A stretch of DNA of 63,486 nucleotides from Jeotgalibacillus sp. R-1-5s-1 (GTDB taxonomy: Bacteria; Bacillota; Bacilli; Bacillales; Jeotgalibacillaceae), in NCBI RefSeq assembly GCF_004405105.1, contig NZ_SORW01000003.1, positions 1 through 63,486 on the forward strand, in the 5' to 3' direction. The notes under the pieces are model-generated. The model was not told where the DNA came from. It made no database searches and worked only from the letters and a program-made list of their open reading frames with translations. Below, in pieces: positions 53,193 to 61,238 of the stretch (positions within the stretch are counted from its first letter, which is position 1; each line of letters starts with the position of its first letter). A program made the translations under genes and the position numbers.

Positions 53193-55745
53193 TTATGATC
53201 CCGGATTAAACGGTAATGCAACAACGCATGTGGATAGTCCGGGTACCTCAACCAAATCAGACCGCACGATACTGAGCGGTTCTCTGCCGGCACGTTCTCC
53301 GTCGATCAGCAAATGCCAAGAGCCATTTTTCTCGAGGTGAAAAGGTACAGGATGAACATGTGCATTATGAATCACAATATATTCTCTGTATGGAGAGTGC
53401 TGATCCCCATTAAGCTTATAAGCAATGAAGTGATCGTCTGTCGGATAAATGTGCATGTTCTGCATGATTTCTTCCATTGATCTCATCCTGAATACACGTG
53501 CTGACTTCCTCAGGGAGATCAGACCCTTTACAAATTCAATGTCCTGATTGAATTCCTCGCGTCTAAACCAGTCGAGCTGGTTAATCGAATCCGGGGAACG
53601 ATAGCTGTTGTGAACCCCCTGTTTCGTTCTCATAAATTCCTGTCCTGCGTGTAAAAAAGGTATTCCCTGAGACAGCAAAACAATGGAGGTAGCAAGCTTA
53701 TGCATTTTTCTGCGTTCAATACCTGATGATCCGGGGTTCGTCAACTGCAGCTTATCCCAGAGTGTGTGATTATCGTGGGCTTCAACATAGTTAACGACCT
53801 GGGCAGGTGACACAAAAGACTTCCGGTCGTAAGGCACTTTCATACCGGCTGATATTCCCTGCAGCATACGGTGGCGATAGCCCGGGCGGCCATTTACAAA
53901 CCCGTTATCCTGATCAGAGAAGTTGCTTCCCTTCAGGTCATCACGGAGCGAATCATTAAAATGCGCAATGCCCGGCATTTTATACGCATTTTCCTGATTG
54001 GCTTTTTTATTTCCGGAAAGGGAAGTCTGAAGATCCCATCCTTCTCCCAAAATAATAATGGAAGGGTCCACATCATCAAGTGCGAGCCTGATTTCATTCA
54101 TCGTTTCCACGTCATGTATGCCCATCAGATCAAAGCGAAAGCCGTCAATGTGGTATTCTTTGGCCCAGTAGACGACTGAGTCAATCATGTATCGCTGCAT
54201 CATTGCGCGTTCTGATGCTGTATCGTTTCCAACTCCTGTACCGTTGGAAAGACCATCTTTGGTATACCGGAAGAAATAGCCCGGCATGAGCAGATGGAAT
54301 GGAGAACGATTTACGTCATACACATGATTATAGACGACGTCCATAATCACTCTCATGCCACGATCATGAATCGCCTGAATCAATGTTTTCAATTCCTTAA
54401 TCCGAAGTGCCGGGTCGTAAGGGTCAGTTGAATAAGAGCCTTCAGGTGCATTAAAATGCTTCGGGTCATATCCCCAATTGTACTGAGGGGTATCCAGCAT
54501 CGTTTCATCTACAGTCCAGTAATCGAAAAACGGAAGCAGCTGAACATGCGTGACACCAAGATCCGCAATATAATCAAGACCCGTGGAAAATCCGTCAGGC
54601 GTTGCAGTGCCAAGCTCTGCGAGGCCAAGATACTTTCCTTTTTGTAAAATCCCGCTTTCCTCATGAATCGACGCATCGCGAATATGAAGTTCATAAATAA
54701 TAGCATCTGTCGGCGATGTCAGGGCAGGCTTCGTGCGATTCCAGTGATAAGGATTGGTTTTACCCATATCGAGTACGACTCCGCGGGTGCCATTCACCGT
54801 TACAGCTTTAGCGTATGGGTCAACAGCTTCAAACCACTCTTTCCCGATTTTAACTCTGAATAAATAACGGGCTTCATGCCAGTCCCCATCGAGATCGAAA
54901 TGCCACGTTCCGTTCGACCCCTTGTTCATCTGGTAAAGATTCGGCTCCTTCGTTTTACGGTTTTGATACACAACCAGCGTTGCCTTATGCGCTGAAGGTG
55001 ACCAGAATGCAAATGACGTTTTCTCCGGAGTATAAAACGATCCGAGAAAACCGTCGTAATAGAAACGGCGATCAAATGGCTTCGTTCTGACAATATCGCC
55101 GTATGAAACGTCACAGTAACCAAAATGTGAAATCGCAACACGGTAGCGCTGACTTAATGACAGCTTTTCGTTTGTGACGATGGTCAGATGATGAGCGAGA
55201 TCAGATGCTTCATGATCTTTATTTACTCGAATTTCCTTAATGGTGGCACCTTCAAGATTTACGGCAATGTTGTCATGGTCCCAGTCAAAAGCAAGGTTCG
55301 TGCGGACGCATATTTCATGCCACTTGTTCAACTTCGCACTCAAAATACTCGGATAAACCGTAATATCATTTATATGGGTATAAATCTTCTCCATTCCCTG
55401 CATCAGCCAGACTTCCGCCTGACCTTCCTTATTAAATGAAGAGATGAATCTGTCATCGAAACGTTTGCTTGCCCAGTCATTTTCTTCTGTGCTTTTGCGG
55501 ATAATAAAGCCTACACGCTTAATTCCTGCAGGATCTTCCATTGTGAATACAGCTTTCTTTCCATAGGAATCCTGGCTTGAAAACTCCACCATTTTTCCTT
55601 TCTGTCCTTCGAGCCACACCCACAGGTTCCATCCGTCATAATCATGATCATAACGGTGATAGTGAAGCGTAATGGTTACTTCCCTGTGGAGGTTTCCTGG
55701 CTTGCGATCGGGTGAAAAATCCTCATTCTGATGTATAATCACCAT
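53193..55745 (-). CDS. pulA: Type I pullulanase
   Basis: An 850-residue starch-debranching enzyme that cuts alpha-1,6 bonds. It has N-terminal carbohydrate-binding regions (CBM41-like, VTITLHYHRYDHDYDGWNLW), a CBM48/early-set part (YDGFLGSFYTPEKTSFAFWS), and the GH13 barrel with the type I mark YNWGYDP near residue 425. The catalytic nucleophile is in DGFRFDLMGIHD, the acid in IILGEGWD and the third carboxylate in YVEAHDNHTLWD. No signal peptide is seen, so it is probably cytoplasmic and acts on imported maltodextrin or glycogen. ATG 55745 is preferred to GTG 55754. Confidence 0.94.
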   Translation of the reverse strand: MVIIHQNEDFSPDRKPGNLHREVTITLHYHRYDHDYDGWNLWVWLEGQKGKMVEFSSQDSYGKKAVFTMEDPAGIKRVGFIIRKSTEENDWASKRFDDRFISSFNKEGQAEVWLMQGMEKIYTHINDITVYPSILSAKLNKWHEICVRTNLAFDWDHDNIAVNLEGATIKEIRVNKDHEASDLAHHLTIVTNEKLSLSQRYRVAISHFGYCDVSYGDIVRTKPFDRRFYYDGFLGSFYTPEKTSFAFWSPSAHKATLVVYQNRKTKEPNLYQMNKGSNGTWHFDLDGDWHEARYLFRVKIGKEWFEAVDPYAKAVTVNGTRGVVLDMGKTNPYHWNRTKPALTSPTDAIIYELHIRDASIHEESGILQKGKYLGLAELGTATPDGFSTGLDYIADLGVTHVQLLPFFDYWTVDETMLDTPQYNWGYDPKHFNAPEGSYSTDPYDPALRIKELKTLIQAIHDRGMRVIMDVVYNHVYDVNRSPFHLLMPGYFFRYTKDGLSNGTGVGNDTASERAMMQRYMIDSVVYWAKEYHIDGFRFDLMGIHDVETMNEIRLALDDVDPSIIILGEGWDLQTSLSGNKKANQENAYKMPGIAHFNDSLRDDLKGSNFSDQDNGFVNGRPGYRHRMLQGISAGMKVPYDRKSFVSPAQVVNYVEAHDNHTLWDKLQLTNPGSSGIERRKMHKLATSIVLLSQGIPFLHAGQEFMRTKQGVHNSYRSPDSINQLDWFRREEFNQDIEFVKGLISLRKSARVFRMRSMEEIMQNMHIYPTDDHFIAYKLNGDQHSPYREYIVIHNAHVHPVPFHLEKNGSWHLLIDGERAGREPLSIVRSDLVEVPGLSTCVVALPFNPGS

Positions 55746-55929
55746 CGTTACCACGCCTTTTCAAAAAAAGATTTTACTTCTACTATACGCCGGGGCAGGG
55801 GGATCTTGTTTCTTCTTTTTACCCATTATCGCCAAAATATAAGCACTTTGAAAAGTGCGAATGCTTTTAAAAGTAAGAAAAAGAGGTAATATGGATAGTA
55901 GCAGGACCACAATTAGGGAGGAATGAGAA

Positions 55930-56553
55930 ATGAAGGTATTATACATCAATGCCAATCCCCGCAATAAAAAATCTGTCAGTGAAGAGATAGCGGACACCTT
56001 TATCCAGGAGCTGAAACAAGCTGAGGAAAATGTAGAGGTGGAATATGCGCACTTATATGAAATGAAGCTGCAGGAAATTGATGAAGACGTATTGGCATCA
56101 TGGGGGAAGCATCGTTCCGGAGAGCCGTTTACAGAAACGGAAAAAGAGAAGGTTAAAGCCATGGATGATGTGCTGGATCAGTTTCTGGCAGCAGACCTTT
56201 ATGTGTTCGTTACGCCATTTTGGAATCTTCTATTTCCTCCGCGCCTTAAAACGTATATCGATTCGCTTTGTATACCGGGCAAAACGTTCCGCTACACTGC
56301 TGAAGGACAGGAAGGACTTGTCGAAGGTAAAAGAGCCGTCCATATTGAAGCGGTTGGCGGCGTCTATAAGGGAACCGGGCTTAATTTTTCAGAGGACTAT
56401 CTCCGTGAAATTATGCGATTCCTCGGCATTAAGGAATATGACTCTGTTATTTGCGAAGGGATGAGCCAGTACCCTGACATGGCAGACAAGATTCTTGAAG
56501 AATCAAAGGCAGAAGCGAAGGAGCTTGCAAATAAGCTCGCAAGAATGGAATAA
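55930..56553 (+). CDS. azoR: FMN-dependent NADH-azoreductase
   Basis: A 207-residue flavodoxin-fold quinone/azo reductase. The FMN site is NANPRNKKSVSEEIADTFIQ near residue 7; other marks are TPFWNLLFPPRLKTYIDSLC near 95 and EAVGGVYKGTG near 138. It reduces quinones with NADH by two electrons, limiting redox cycling. AGGGAGGA fits ATG 55930. No MhqR-like box is seen upstream, unlike YceI. Confidence 0.92.
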   Translation: MKVLYINANPRNKKSVSEEIADTFIQELKQAEENVEVEYAHLYEMKLQEIDEDVLASWGKHRSGEPFTETEKEKVKAMDDVLDQFLAADLYVFVTPFWNLLFPPRLKTYIDSLCIPGKTFRYTAEGQEGLVEGKRAVHIEAVGGVYKGTGLNFSEDYLREIMRFLGIKEYDSVICEGMSQYPDMADKILEESKAEAKELANKLARME

Positions 56554-56557
56554 AATC

Positions 56558-56607
56558 AAAAACCCGTACATCTCAAGGCGTTCAGGCTGATGAGGTGTGC
56601 GGGTTTT
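56558..56607. terminator. Bidirectional terminator
   Basis: AAAACCCGTACATCTCA and TGATGAGGTGTGCGGGTTTT pair with few mismatches; serves azoR and the DUF4870 gene. Confidence 0.82.
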
Positions 56608-56611
56608 ACAT

Positions 56612-56944
56612 TTATGAAGGGCTGAAAAAACGGATCGTCAGCGGAATATGATACACCTCGCCCTGCAGTGCTTTGATCCCGGCTAAAACCGTGAAAATAA
56701 TCATCAGCACACTCAGGATCACGTTCAAAACGATCCCAATGCCAAAAACAATGAGAAAGCCGGCAGCAGCCTGATAAAGGAAGTAACTGATCGCGAAATT
56801 GAGATACATATACCCATGCTTTTGCACGAATGGTGAATCCCGTTTCACAAACCATAAAACGAGCGGTCCAATTATCGCGGTAAAAAAGCTTGAGAAATAC
56901 ATCAGACCTGCCACTAAATGTTCGTCAGATAAACGATTCATCAT
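56612..56944 (-). CDS. DUF4870 membrane protein
   Basis: A 110-residue protein with three hydrophobic segments. Family marks are LVAGLMYFSSFFTAIIGPLV, WFVKRDSPFVQKHGYMYLNF and AGIKALQGEVYHIPLTIRFF. AAAGGAGG precedes the double ATG at 56944. Function unknown; the family is similar to YozB/Tic20-like small membrane proteins. Confidence 0.9.
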   Translation of the reverse strand: MMNRLSDEHLVAGLMYFSSFFTAIIGPLVLWFVKRDSPFVQKHGYMYLNFAISYFLYQAAAGFLIVFGIGIVLNVILSVLMIIFTVLAGIKALQGEVYHIPLTIRFFSPS

Positions 56945-56994
56945 GATTCCTCCTTTTATATATTGTACGGTTACAGACGATAAAAAGATTCAAA

Positions 56995-57028
56995 AAACCA
57001 TCCCGTTCGTGATTGAACGGGATGGTTT
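56995..57028. terminator. Terminator of the DUF368 gene
   Basis: AAACCATCCCGTTC, loop, GAACGGGATGGTTT; perfect 14-bp stem without a long T-run. Confidence 0.82.
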
Positions 57029-57034
57029 GACCAA

Positions 57035-57844
57035 TTATCCTCTTTTGCCAAGTGTAACTGCTGTATAAAATCCTGCCACAGCTGCAACGAGACTTAAGAT
57101 AACATTAAGCGGTTCAAAGGTAAGACCTGGATACACGACAAACAGTGAACCGAAAACAAGTCCGATAATGAACGCATACATCATTAACGGGAATCGGTTC
57201 ATTAAATAACGGATGGCTTTACTGCTGAAAATAAACCCAAAAGCAACACCGGCTCCAACGAGTGCAATAATAACAAAGTTCAGATTCGTGATGGCTGAAA
57301 TGGCTGTTTCATAAACCCCGATAACGAGGAGAATGAATGAACCGCTGATTCCAGGTAACAGCATCGCTGAACTCGCGAGGATCCCGGCAACAAATAAAAG
57401 CAGTGCAGTTGAGGCCGTAACAGACGTGATCACGCCTTCCTCAGCAGGGTTAATAAACGCCATACTCGCAACGATAACGGCACCGACAAAAAGCAGAAGC
57501 AGATGTTTCCCTTTGAAGTTTTCCTTTGCATTGGATTCACGTAATAAATAGGGTAAAATCCCACCGATCAACCCGAGAAAAAAGAAATTAGTCGGCTGCG
57601 GGTAATTAGCCAGAAGCCACTCAATTAAGTGACTAAGCAATAAAATGGCTGTAGCCATTCCTGCACCGAGTGTTAATAAAAACGGAAGGTGTTTCTTCCA
57701 TTCACGTGTCGTGATGCCACTGACAGCGTTAATAAATTGATCGTAAATCCCAAGAAGAACTGCAATTGTTCCCCCACTTACACCAGGGATGACATCGCTC
57801 GTTCCCATCGCAAGGCCGCGAAATATATTTCTCCAGTCAAACAT
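57035..57844 (-). CDS. DUF368 polyprenyl phosphate carrier (PopT type)
   Basis: A 269-residue, eight- to nine-segment membrane protein. The family signature MGTSDVIPGVSGGTIAVLLG is near residue 13 and recurs as an inverted-repeat-like AMLLPGISGSFILLVIGVYE near 160. DUF368 proteins (PopT) were recently shown in other Gram-positive and Gram-negative bacteria to return undecaprenyl phosphate across the membrane for cell-wall synthesis. It is divergent from a lipid-kinase-like gene. Confidence 0.9.
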   Translation of the reverse strand: MFDWRNIFRGLAMGTSDVIPGVSGGTIAVLLGIYDQFINAVSGITTREWKKHLPFLLTLGAGMATAILLLSHLIEWLLANYPQPTNFFFLGLIGGILPYLLRESNAKENFKGKHLLLLFVGAVIVASMAFINPAEEGVITSVTASTALLLFVAGILASSAMLLPGISGSFILLVIGVYETAISAITNLNFVIIALVGAGVAFGFIFSSKAIRYLMNRFPLMMYAFIIGLVFGSLFVVYPGLTFEPLNVILSLVAAVAGFYTAVTLGKRG

Positions 57845-57970
57845 AGGTCAGACTCCTTTAAGTTTGTGATTCATTCAACAATCTTCATTATACGGGAATT
57901 TGTGTGTTTCGTCATGAATGAAAAAAGGGAATGACAAAAAGGTATCAAAAGTCTTAAGGGAGGAACAGAG

Positions 57971-58864
57971 ATGAAAAAGGCGATGCTTATTTTAAATCCT
58001 TCTTCTGGTAAAGAAGAGGCGTTAAAGCACAAAGAGTCAGTCTTAAGCACATTACATGAAATGGGCTATGAAGTAACTTTAAAAGAAACGGAAAAAGAAT
58101 ATGATGCAACAGTATTTGCAGAGCAGGCTTGCCATGAAAAATATGATGCGGTTGTCTCCATGGGAGGCGACGGCACGTTAAATGAAACGATTACCGGCCT
58201 TGCCAATCAGGAAGATCAGCCGACACTTGGGATCATTCCTTTAGGAACGGTGAATGACTTTGCCCGTGCGCTGAACATTCCGATGGATCCGGAGCAGGCA
58301 ATTGAGCAATTAAAAACAGCTCAGCCAAAAAGAGTCGATATTGGTAAGATCAATGACAAGTATTTTATGAATATCATTGCACTTGGAGGGATTGCAGAAG
58401 CAACCTTCGGCGTGTCCGTTGAACAGAAAACAAAGCTTGGTCCACTGGCTTATATGATAGAAGGTTTTAAAACGATCAGAGAGAAGGAGCCGTTTGACAT
58501 GGTCATCACGTATGATGGTCAGAAATGGGAAGGAAACGCTCTTCTTTTCCTTATGGCGCTGACAAATTCGGTGGGCGGCTTTGAAAAGCTGGCACCTGAT
58601 GCTGAAGTGAACGACGGGAAGCTTCACTGCTTCATCATTAAAGATGTTCCGCTTTACAAGCTGGTGGCCATCATGACCTCACTTTTGAAAGGAACGCTTG
58701 AGGATGATGAAAACGTTGAATACTTTACAGCGGGAGAAGTGCACGTTGATTCAGGCAAAGACCTGATCTCTAACGTTGATGGTGACGAAGGTGCACACGT
58801 TCCGCTGACAGTTAAAGTGTTAAAAAGCCATATCCCGGTTTTCTGTCCTGTTAAGTCTGAATGA
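57971..58864 (+). CDS. Diacylglycerol kinase family lipid kinase (YegS/BmrU type)
   Basis: A 297-residue DAGK-catalytic protein. MLILNPSSGKEEALKHKESV opens the sequence; the nucleotide motif is VSMGGDGTLNETITGLANQE near residue 60, then LGIIPLGTVNDFARALNIPM, and the C-terminal domain ends SNVDGDEGAHVPLTVKVL. It would phosphorylate a lipid such as diacylglycerol or a sphingoid-like molecule. GGGAGG precedes ATG 57971. Its neighbour PopT also handles lipid phosphates. Confidence 0.9.
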   Translation: MKKAMLILNPSSGKEEALKHKESVLSTLHEMGYEVTLKETEKEYDATVFAEQACHEKYDAVVSMGGDGTLNETITGLANQEDQPTLGIIPLGTVNDFARALNIPMDPEQAIEQLKTAQPKRVDIGKINDKYFMNIIALGGIAEATFGVSVEQKTKLGPLAYMIEGFKTIREKEPFDMVITYDGQKWEGNALLFLMALTNSVGGFEKLAPDAEVNDGKLHCFIIKDVPLYKLVAIMTSLLKGTLEDDENVEYFTAGEVHVDSGKDLISNVDGDEGAHVPLTVKVLKSHIPVFCPVKSE

Positions 58865-59003
58865 TCGATTTAAATTTCAGGTGAGTGGGCCTCGGCAAAA
58901 AAGCTTAAGGCCCGTCCTCGAAAAGTACCTGACTGTCACGGATTCCGCCGGCACAGCAGGAAGTATAATTGTGTATTTCCTCACAAACAATATCTTCTAA
59001 TCA
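58865..59003. other. Intergenic region with possible RNA structure
   Basis: GGGCCT (58887-58892) can pair with AGGCCC (58908-58913), and CCTGACTGT (58928-58936) with ACAGCAGG (58953-58960) with one bulge. No T-run follows the first, and it does not match a riboswitch consensus I know. It may only be the 3' end of the lipid-kinase transcript. Confidence 0.35.
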
Positions 59004-59033
59004 TTGCTTTTACTATGCTATCAGGTGTATACT
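59004..59033 (+). promoter_or_regulatory. Promoter of the MifM-like leader and yidC2
   Basis: TTGCTT (59004-59009) and TATACT (59028-59033), 18-bp spacer. The start near 59040 gives a leader of about 75 bases before ATG 59114. Confidence 0.5.
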
Positions 59034-59113
59034 GCAGTCAACATTAATCAAATGACTTACAAGGCTTAAAGTCTTATATAAAGAAAGCCTGCAAGCTTAA
59101 AGGAGTTCTCTTC

Positions 59114-59395
59114 ATGGAGTTTATCATACAGGCGATTATGGAATCGATGAATGAAGGTACGATTCCGATTGCCTTTTTACTATTAATGATTTGGAGCTGG
59201 AACCGTCCGATATTTTTCAGCGGGCTGGGCAGACGGGAGCAGCAGCTTTTTGTGCCGGAAGCTTCTGAATCAGGCAGGGAAACAGCGCTTCAGGGTCTAT
59301 TTCATTTTTGCAGTCCGATGCAGCTCGTCCGCACGATCAAAAGGAAAGAATGTCCGGACGACCGTGACGAACAGCCAACACCATTTCTTCTTTAA
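59114..59395 (+). CDS. MifM-like regulatory nascent chain
   Basis: A 93-residue protein with one N-terminal transmembrane segment (EGTIPIAFLLLMIWSW) and a long soluble tail ending in a basic then acidic stretch (VRTIKRKECPDDRDEQPTPF and LL). AAAGGAG lies eight bases before the start. It has the size (MifM is 95 residues), position before yidC2, topology and C-terminal charge pattern of B. subtilis MifM, which stalls the ribosome until its own insertion by YidC1 releases it. Its final codons form one arm of a hairpin over the yidC2 start. Homology could not be tested. Confidence 0.72.
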   Translation: MEFIIQAIMESMNEGTIPIAFLLLMIWSWNRPIFFSGLGRREQQLFVPEASESGRETALQGLFHFCSPMQLVRTIKRKECPDDRDEQPTPFLL

Positions 59396-59416
59396 TCAAA
59401 ATTAAAAAAGAAATGG
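59381..59416 (+). promoter_or_regulatory. Hairpin sequestering the yidC2 start region
   Basis: CCATTTCTTCTTTAAT (59381-59396), loop CAAA, ATTAAAAAAGAAATGG (59401-59416): 15 of 16 pairs. The 5' arm includes the stop codon of the leader. An overlapping alternative, CACCATT (59379-59385) with AATGGTG (59417-59423), would cover the start codon itself. A ribosome stalled near the end of the leader would melt either form. Confidence 0.75.
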
Positions 59417-59417
59417 A

Positions 59418-60224
59418 ATGGTGAAAATGAAAAAAACTTTACTGATTATCATGCTGGCATTAGGAGCAGCCCTGCTGTCCGGATGTGCCGCAGTTGAAAA
59501 TGAAACAGGCGTATTTTATCACGCCTTTGTGTACCCTTTTGAAATCGGCATCCACGAAATCGGAACGTTCCTCGGAGGAAACTTCGGGATGGCCATTATC
59601 GTGATCACACTGCTGATTCGTCTCATCCTGATGCCAATGATGCTGAAAAACTATCGTACCCAGCAGGTCATGAAAGAAAAAATGAATGCCCTTAAACCTG
59701 AAATGGACGATATATCAAAGCGTATGAAGGAAGCAGAGTCAAAAGAAGATCAAATGAAAATTCAGCAGGAAATGATGGGATTATACCGTAAACACGGTGT
59801 GAACCCGTTAAACATGGGCTGTCTGCCATTGCTGATCCAGATGCCAATCCTGATGGGGATGTACTTCGCCATTTCTTATTCAGAAGAGATCGCAAGTCAT
59901 TCATTTCTCTGGTTCAACCTCGGATCACCTGACATTGCCATGATGCTTGCAGCAGGTGCCGTTTATTTCGTACAGGGTGCAGTGAGCCTTCACAATCTGC
60001 CGGATGCACAAAAAAAGCAGATGAAGCTCTTCACTTACATTTCACCAATTATGATTATGGTGATTTCACTGAATGCGCCGGCAGCACTGCCATTATACTG
60101 GACAGTCGGCGGTTTGTTCCTGATTATCCAGACGCTGATCGGGCAGAAATATTACCGGAACCATCCGGAAAAAGCAGTTGAAAAAGAATCGGCAACCGGT
60201 GAAACGGTAAGCCAGACAAAATAG
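59418..60224 (+). CDS. yidC: Membrane protein insertase YidC2
   Basis: A 268-residue YidC/Oxa1/Alb3 insertase. A lipoprotein signal ends in LLSGC, followed by family regions FGMAIIVITLLIRLILMPMM, MGLYRKHGVNPLNMGCLPLL and SLNAPAALPLYWTVGGLFLI, then a charged tail. The hydrophilic-groove arginine would be that in LLIRLILMP. ATG 59418 or 59427 may be used; neither has a strong site, fitting a gene under translational control. It is probably the inducible second insertase, as it follows a MifM-like leader. Confidence 0.93.
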   Translation: MVKMKKTLLIIMLALGAALLSGCAAVENETGVFYHAFVYPFEIGIHEIGTFLGGNFGMAIIVITLLIRLILMPMMLKNYRTQQVMKEKMNALKPEMDDISKRMKEAESKEDQMKIQQEMMGLYRKHGVNPLNMGCLPLLIQMPILMGMYFAISYSEEIASHSFLWFNLGSPDIAMMLAAGAVYFVQGAVSLHNLPDAQKKQMKLFTYISPIMIMVISLNAPAALPLYWTVGGLFLIIQTLIGQKYYRNHPEKAVEKESATGETVSQTK

Positions 60225-60225
60225 C

Positions 60226-60256
60226 AAAAAGCTCTCCTGATCGGGAGAGCTTTTTT
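60226..60256 (+). terminator. Terminator of yidC2
   Basis: AAAAAGCTCTCC, loop, GGGAGAGCTTTTTT. Confidence 0.92.
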
Positions 60257-60342
60257 CATTGGCCGTCTTCATTAACCGTGTCGGGTCGTTCCTTGATTGT
60301 TTGTGATTAACTGAGATGGGGCGCAATCATTCAGTATCTTTA

Positions 60343-60523
60343 CTGTCGCTATCACGTTAATTTCTGTTGATCTGCATGCTGTTTCTGTCGCAAGACCGTT
60401 TCCACAAGCCAGAATTGTTGATAGCACTTATTTTTATGTCGATACATCTCTGTTTACTGTTGATAGCGCATCAGTATTTGTTGATAGCACTTAAATGACT
60501 GTCAATAGCTAAGCGGCGTCCAT
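60343..60523. repeat. 21-bp-period array, TGTTGATAGC core
   Basis: Units begin CTGTCGCTATCACG, CTGTTGATCTGCATG, CTGTCGCAAGACC, then after a 9-base insertion TTGTTGATAGCACTT, ATGTCGATACATCTC, CTGTTGATAGCGCAT, TTGTTGATAGCACTT, CTGTCAATAGCTAAG. Apart from the insertion every spacing is 21 bp. This is a fourth core type. It lies between convergent yidC2 and the acetyltransferase gene. Confidence 0.85.
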
Positions 60524-60591
60524 TCAGCCAATCATCCCGGTCTCCAGAAACGCATCTCGCAACGGAATAAGGAATGACCCAGCACGGTTTT

Positions 60592-61146
60592 TCAGTCAAT
60601 CTCCCTGATTACACGGGCAGGATTCCCGCCCACAACAACATTTGCAGGAACATCCTTTGTCACAACGGCTCCTGAAGCAATAACCGCATTGTCGCCAACT
60701 GTCACACCAGGATTGATGATGGCACCCCCGCCAATCCACACATTATCACCAAATGTGACTGGTTTTCCAAACTCCCTGCCGCTGTTACGTTCAACGGCAT
60801 TTAACGGGTGGGTAGCAGTATAAATATGTACACCTGGTGCCAGCATGCAGTGATCACCAAATCGGACCTCACACACATCTAAAATGACACAGTCAAAGTT
60901 TGCGAAGAAATGGTTTCCGACATGGATATTGGAGCCGTAGTCGCATTGAAAGCTTGGTTCGATCCAGATGGACTCCCCGGTTGAGCCGAAAAGCTCTTTC
61001 AGCAGACGGACGCGTTCTTCCCCTTCTTCCTCGGTTGTGGCATTGATGAGCCGCGACATCTTTCGGGCGTAAATCCGTTCTTTTAACAGCTGCGGGTCCT
61101 GTGGGTCATACATTTCTCCGGCCAGCATTAATTCTTTTTCAGTCAT
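60592..61146 (-). CDS. maa: Maltose O-acetyltransferase family protein
   Basis: A 184-residue left-handed beta-helix acetyltransferase. The N-terminal [20 protein letters not shown] is the Mac domain; hexapeptide repeats run from about residue 70 ([20 protein letters not shown]) to [20 protein letters not shown] and NPARVIREI. The catalytic His is in [10 protein letters not shown]. Family enzymes acetylate maltose or other sugars with acetyl-CoA; the true acceptor is uncertain. Confidence 0.92.
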   Translation of the reverse strand: MTEKELMLAGEMYDPQDPQLLKERIYARKMSRLINATTEEEGEERVRLLKELFGSTGESIWIEPSFQCDYGSNIHVGNHFFANFDCVILDVCEVRFGDHCMLAPGVHIYTATHPLNAVERNSGREFGKPVTFGDNVWIGGGAIINPGVTVGDNAVIASGAVVTKDVPANVVVGGNPARVIREID

Positions 61147-61238
61147 CTGTATCCTCTCCTCATGAACAGTTTACCAGCTTCTTTTCGAAATCGGTTGCCC
61201 GACATACTATAATGAACTTAGTCAAAGGAGGTCATCAT

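Noticed and set aside
58870-58980. Known riboswitch upstream of yidC2
   Set aside because: Compared with c-di-GMP, c-di-AMP, fluoride, preQ1 and ZTP consensus cores from memory; none fits.
10578-60523. 21-bp arrays as CRISPR
   Set aside because: Units are contiguous and short, the free halves are too short for spacers, and no cas gene is present.
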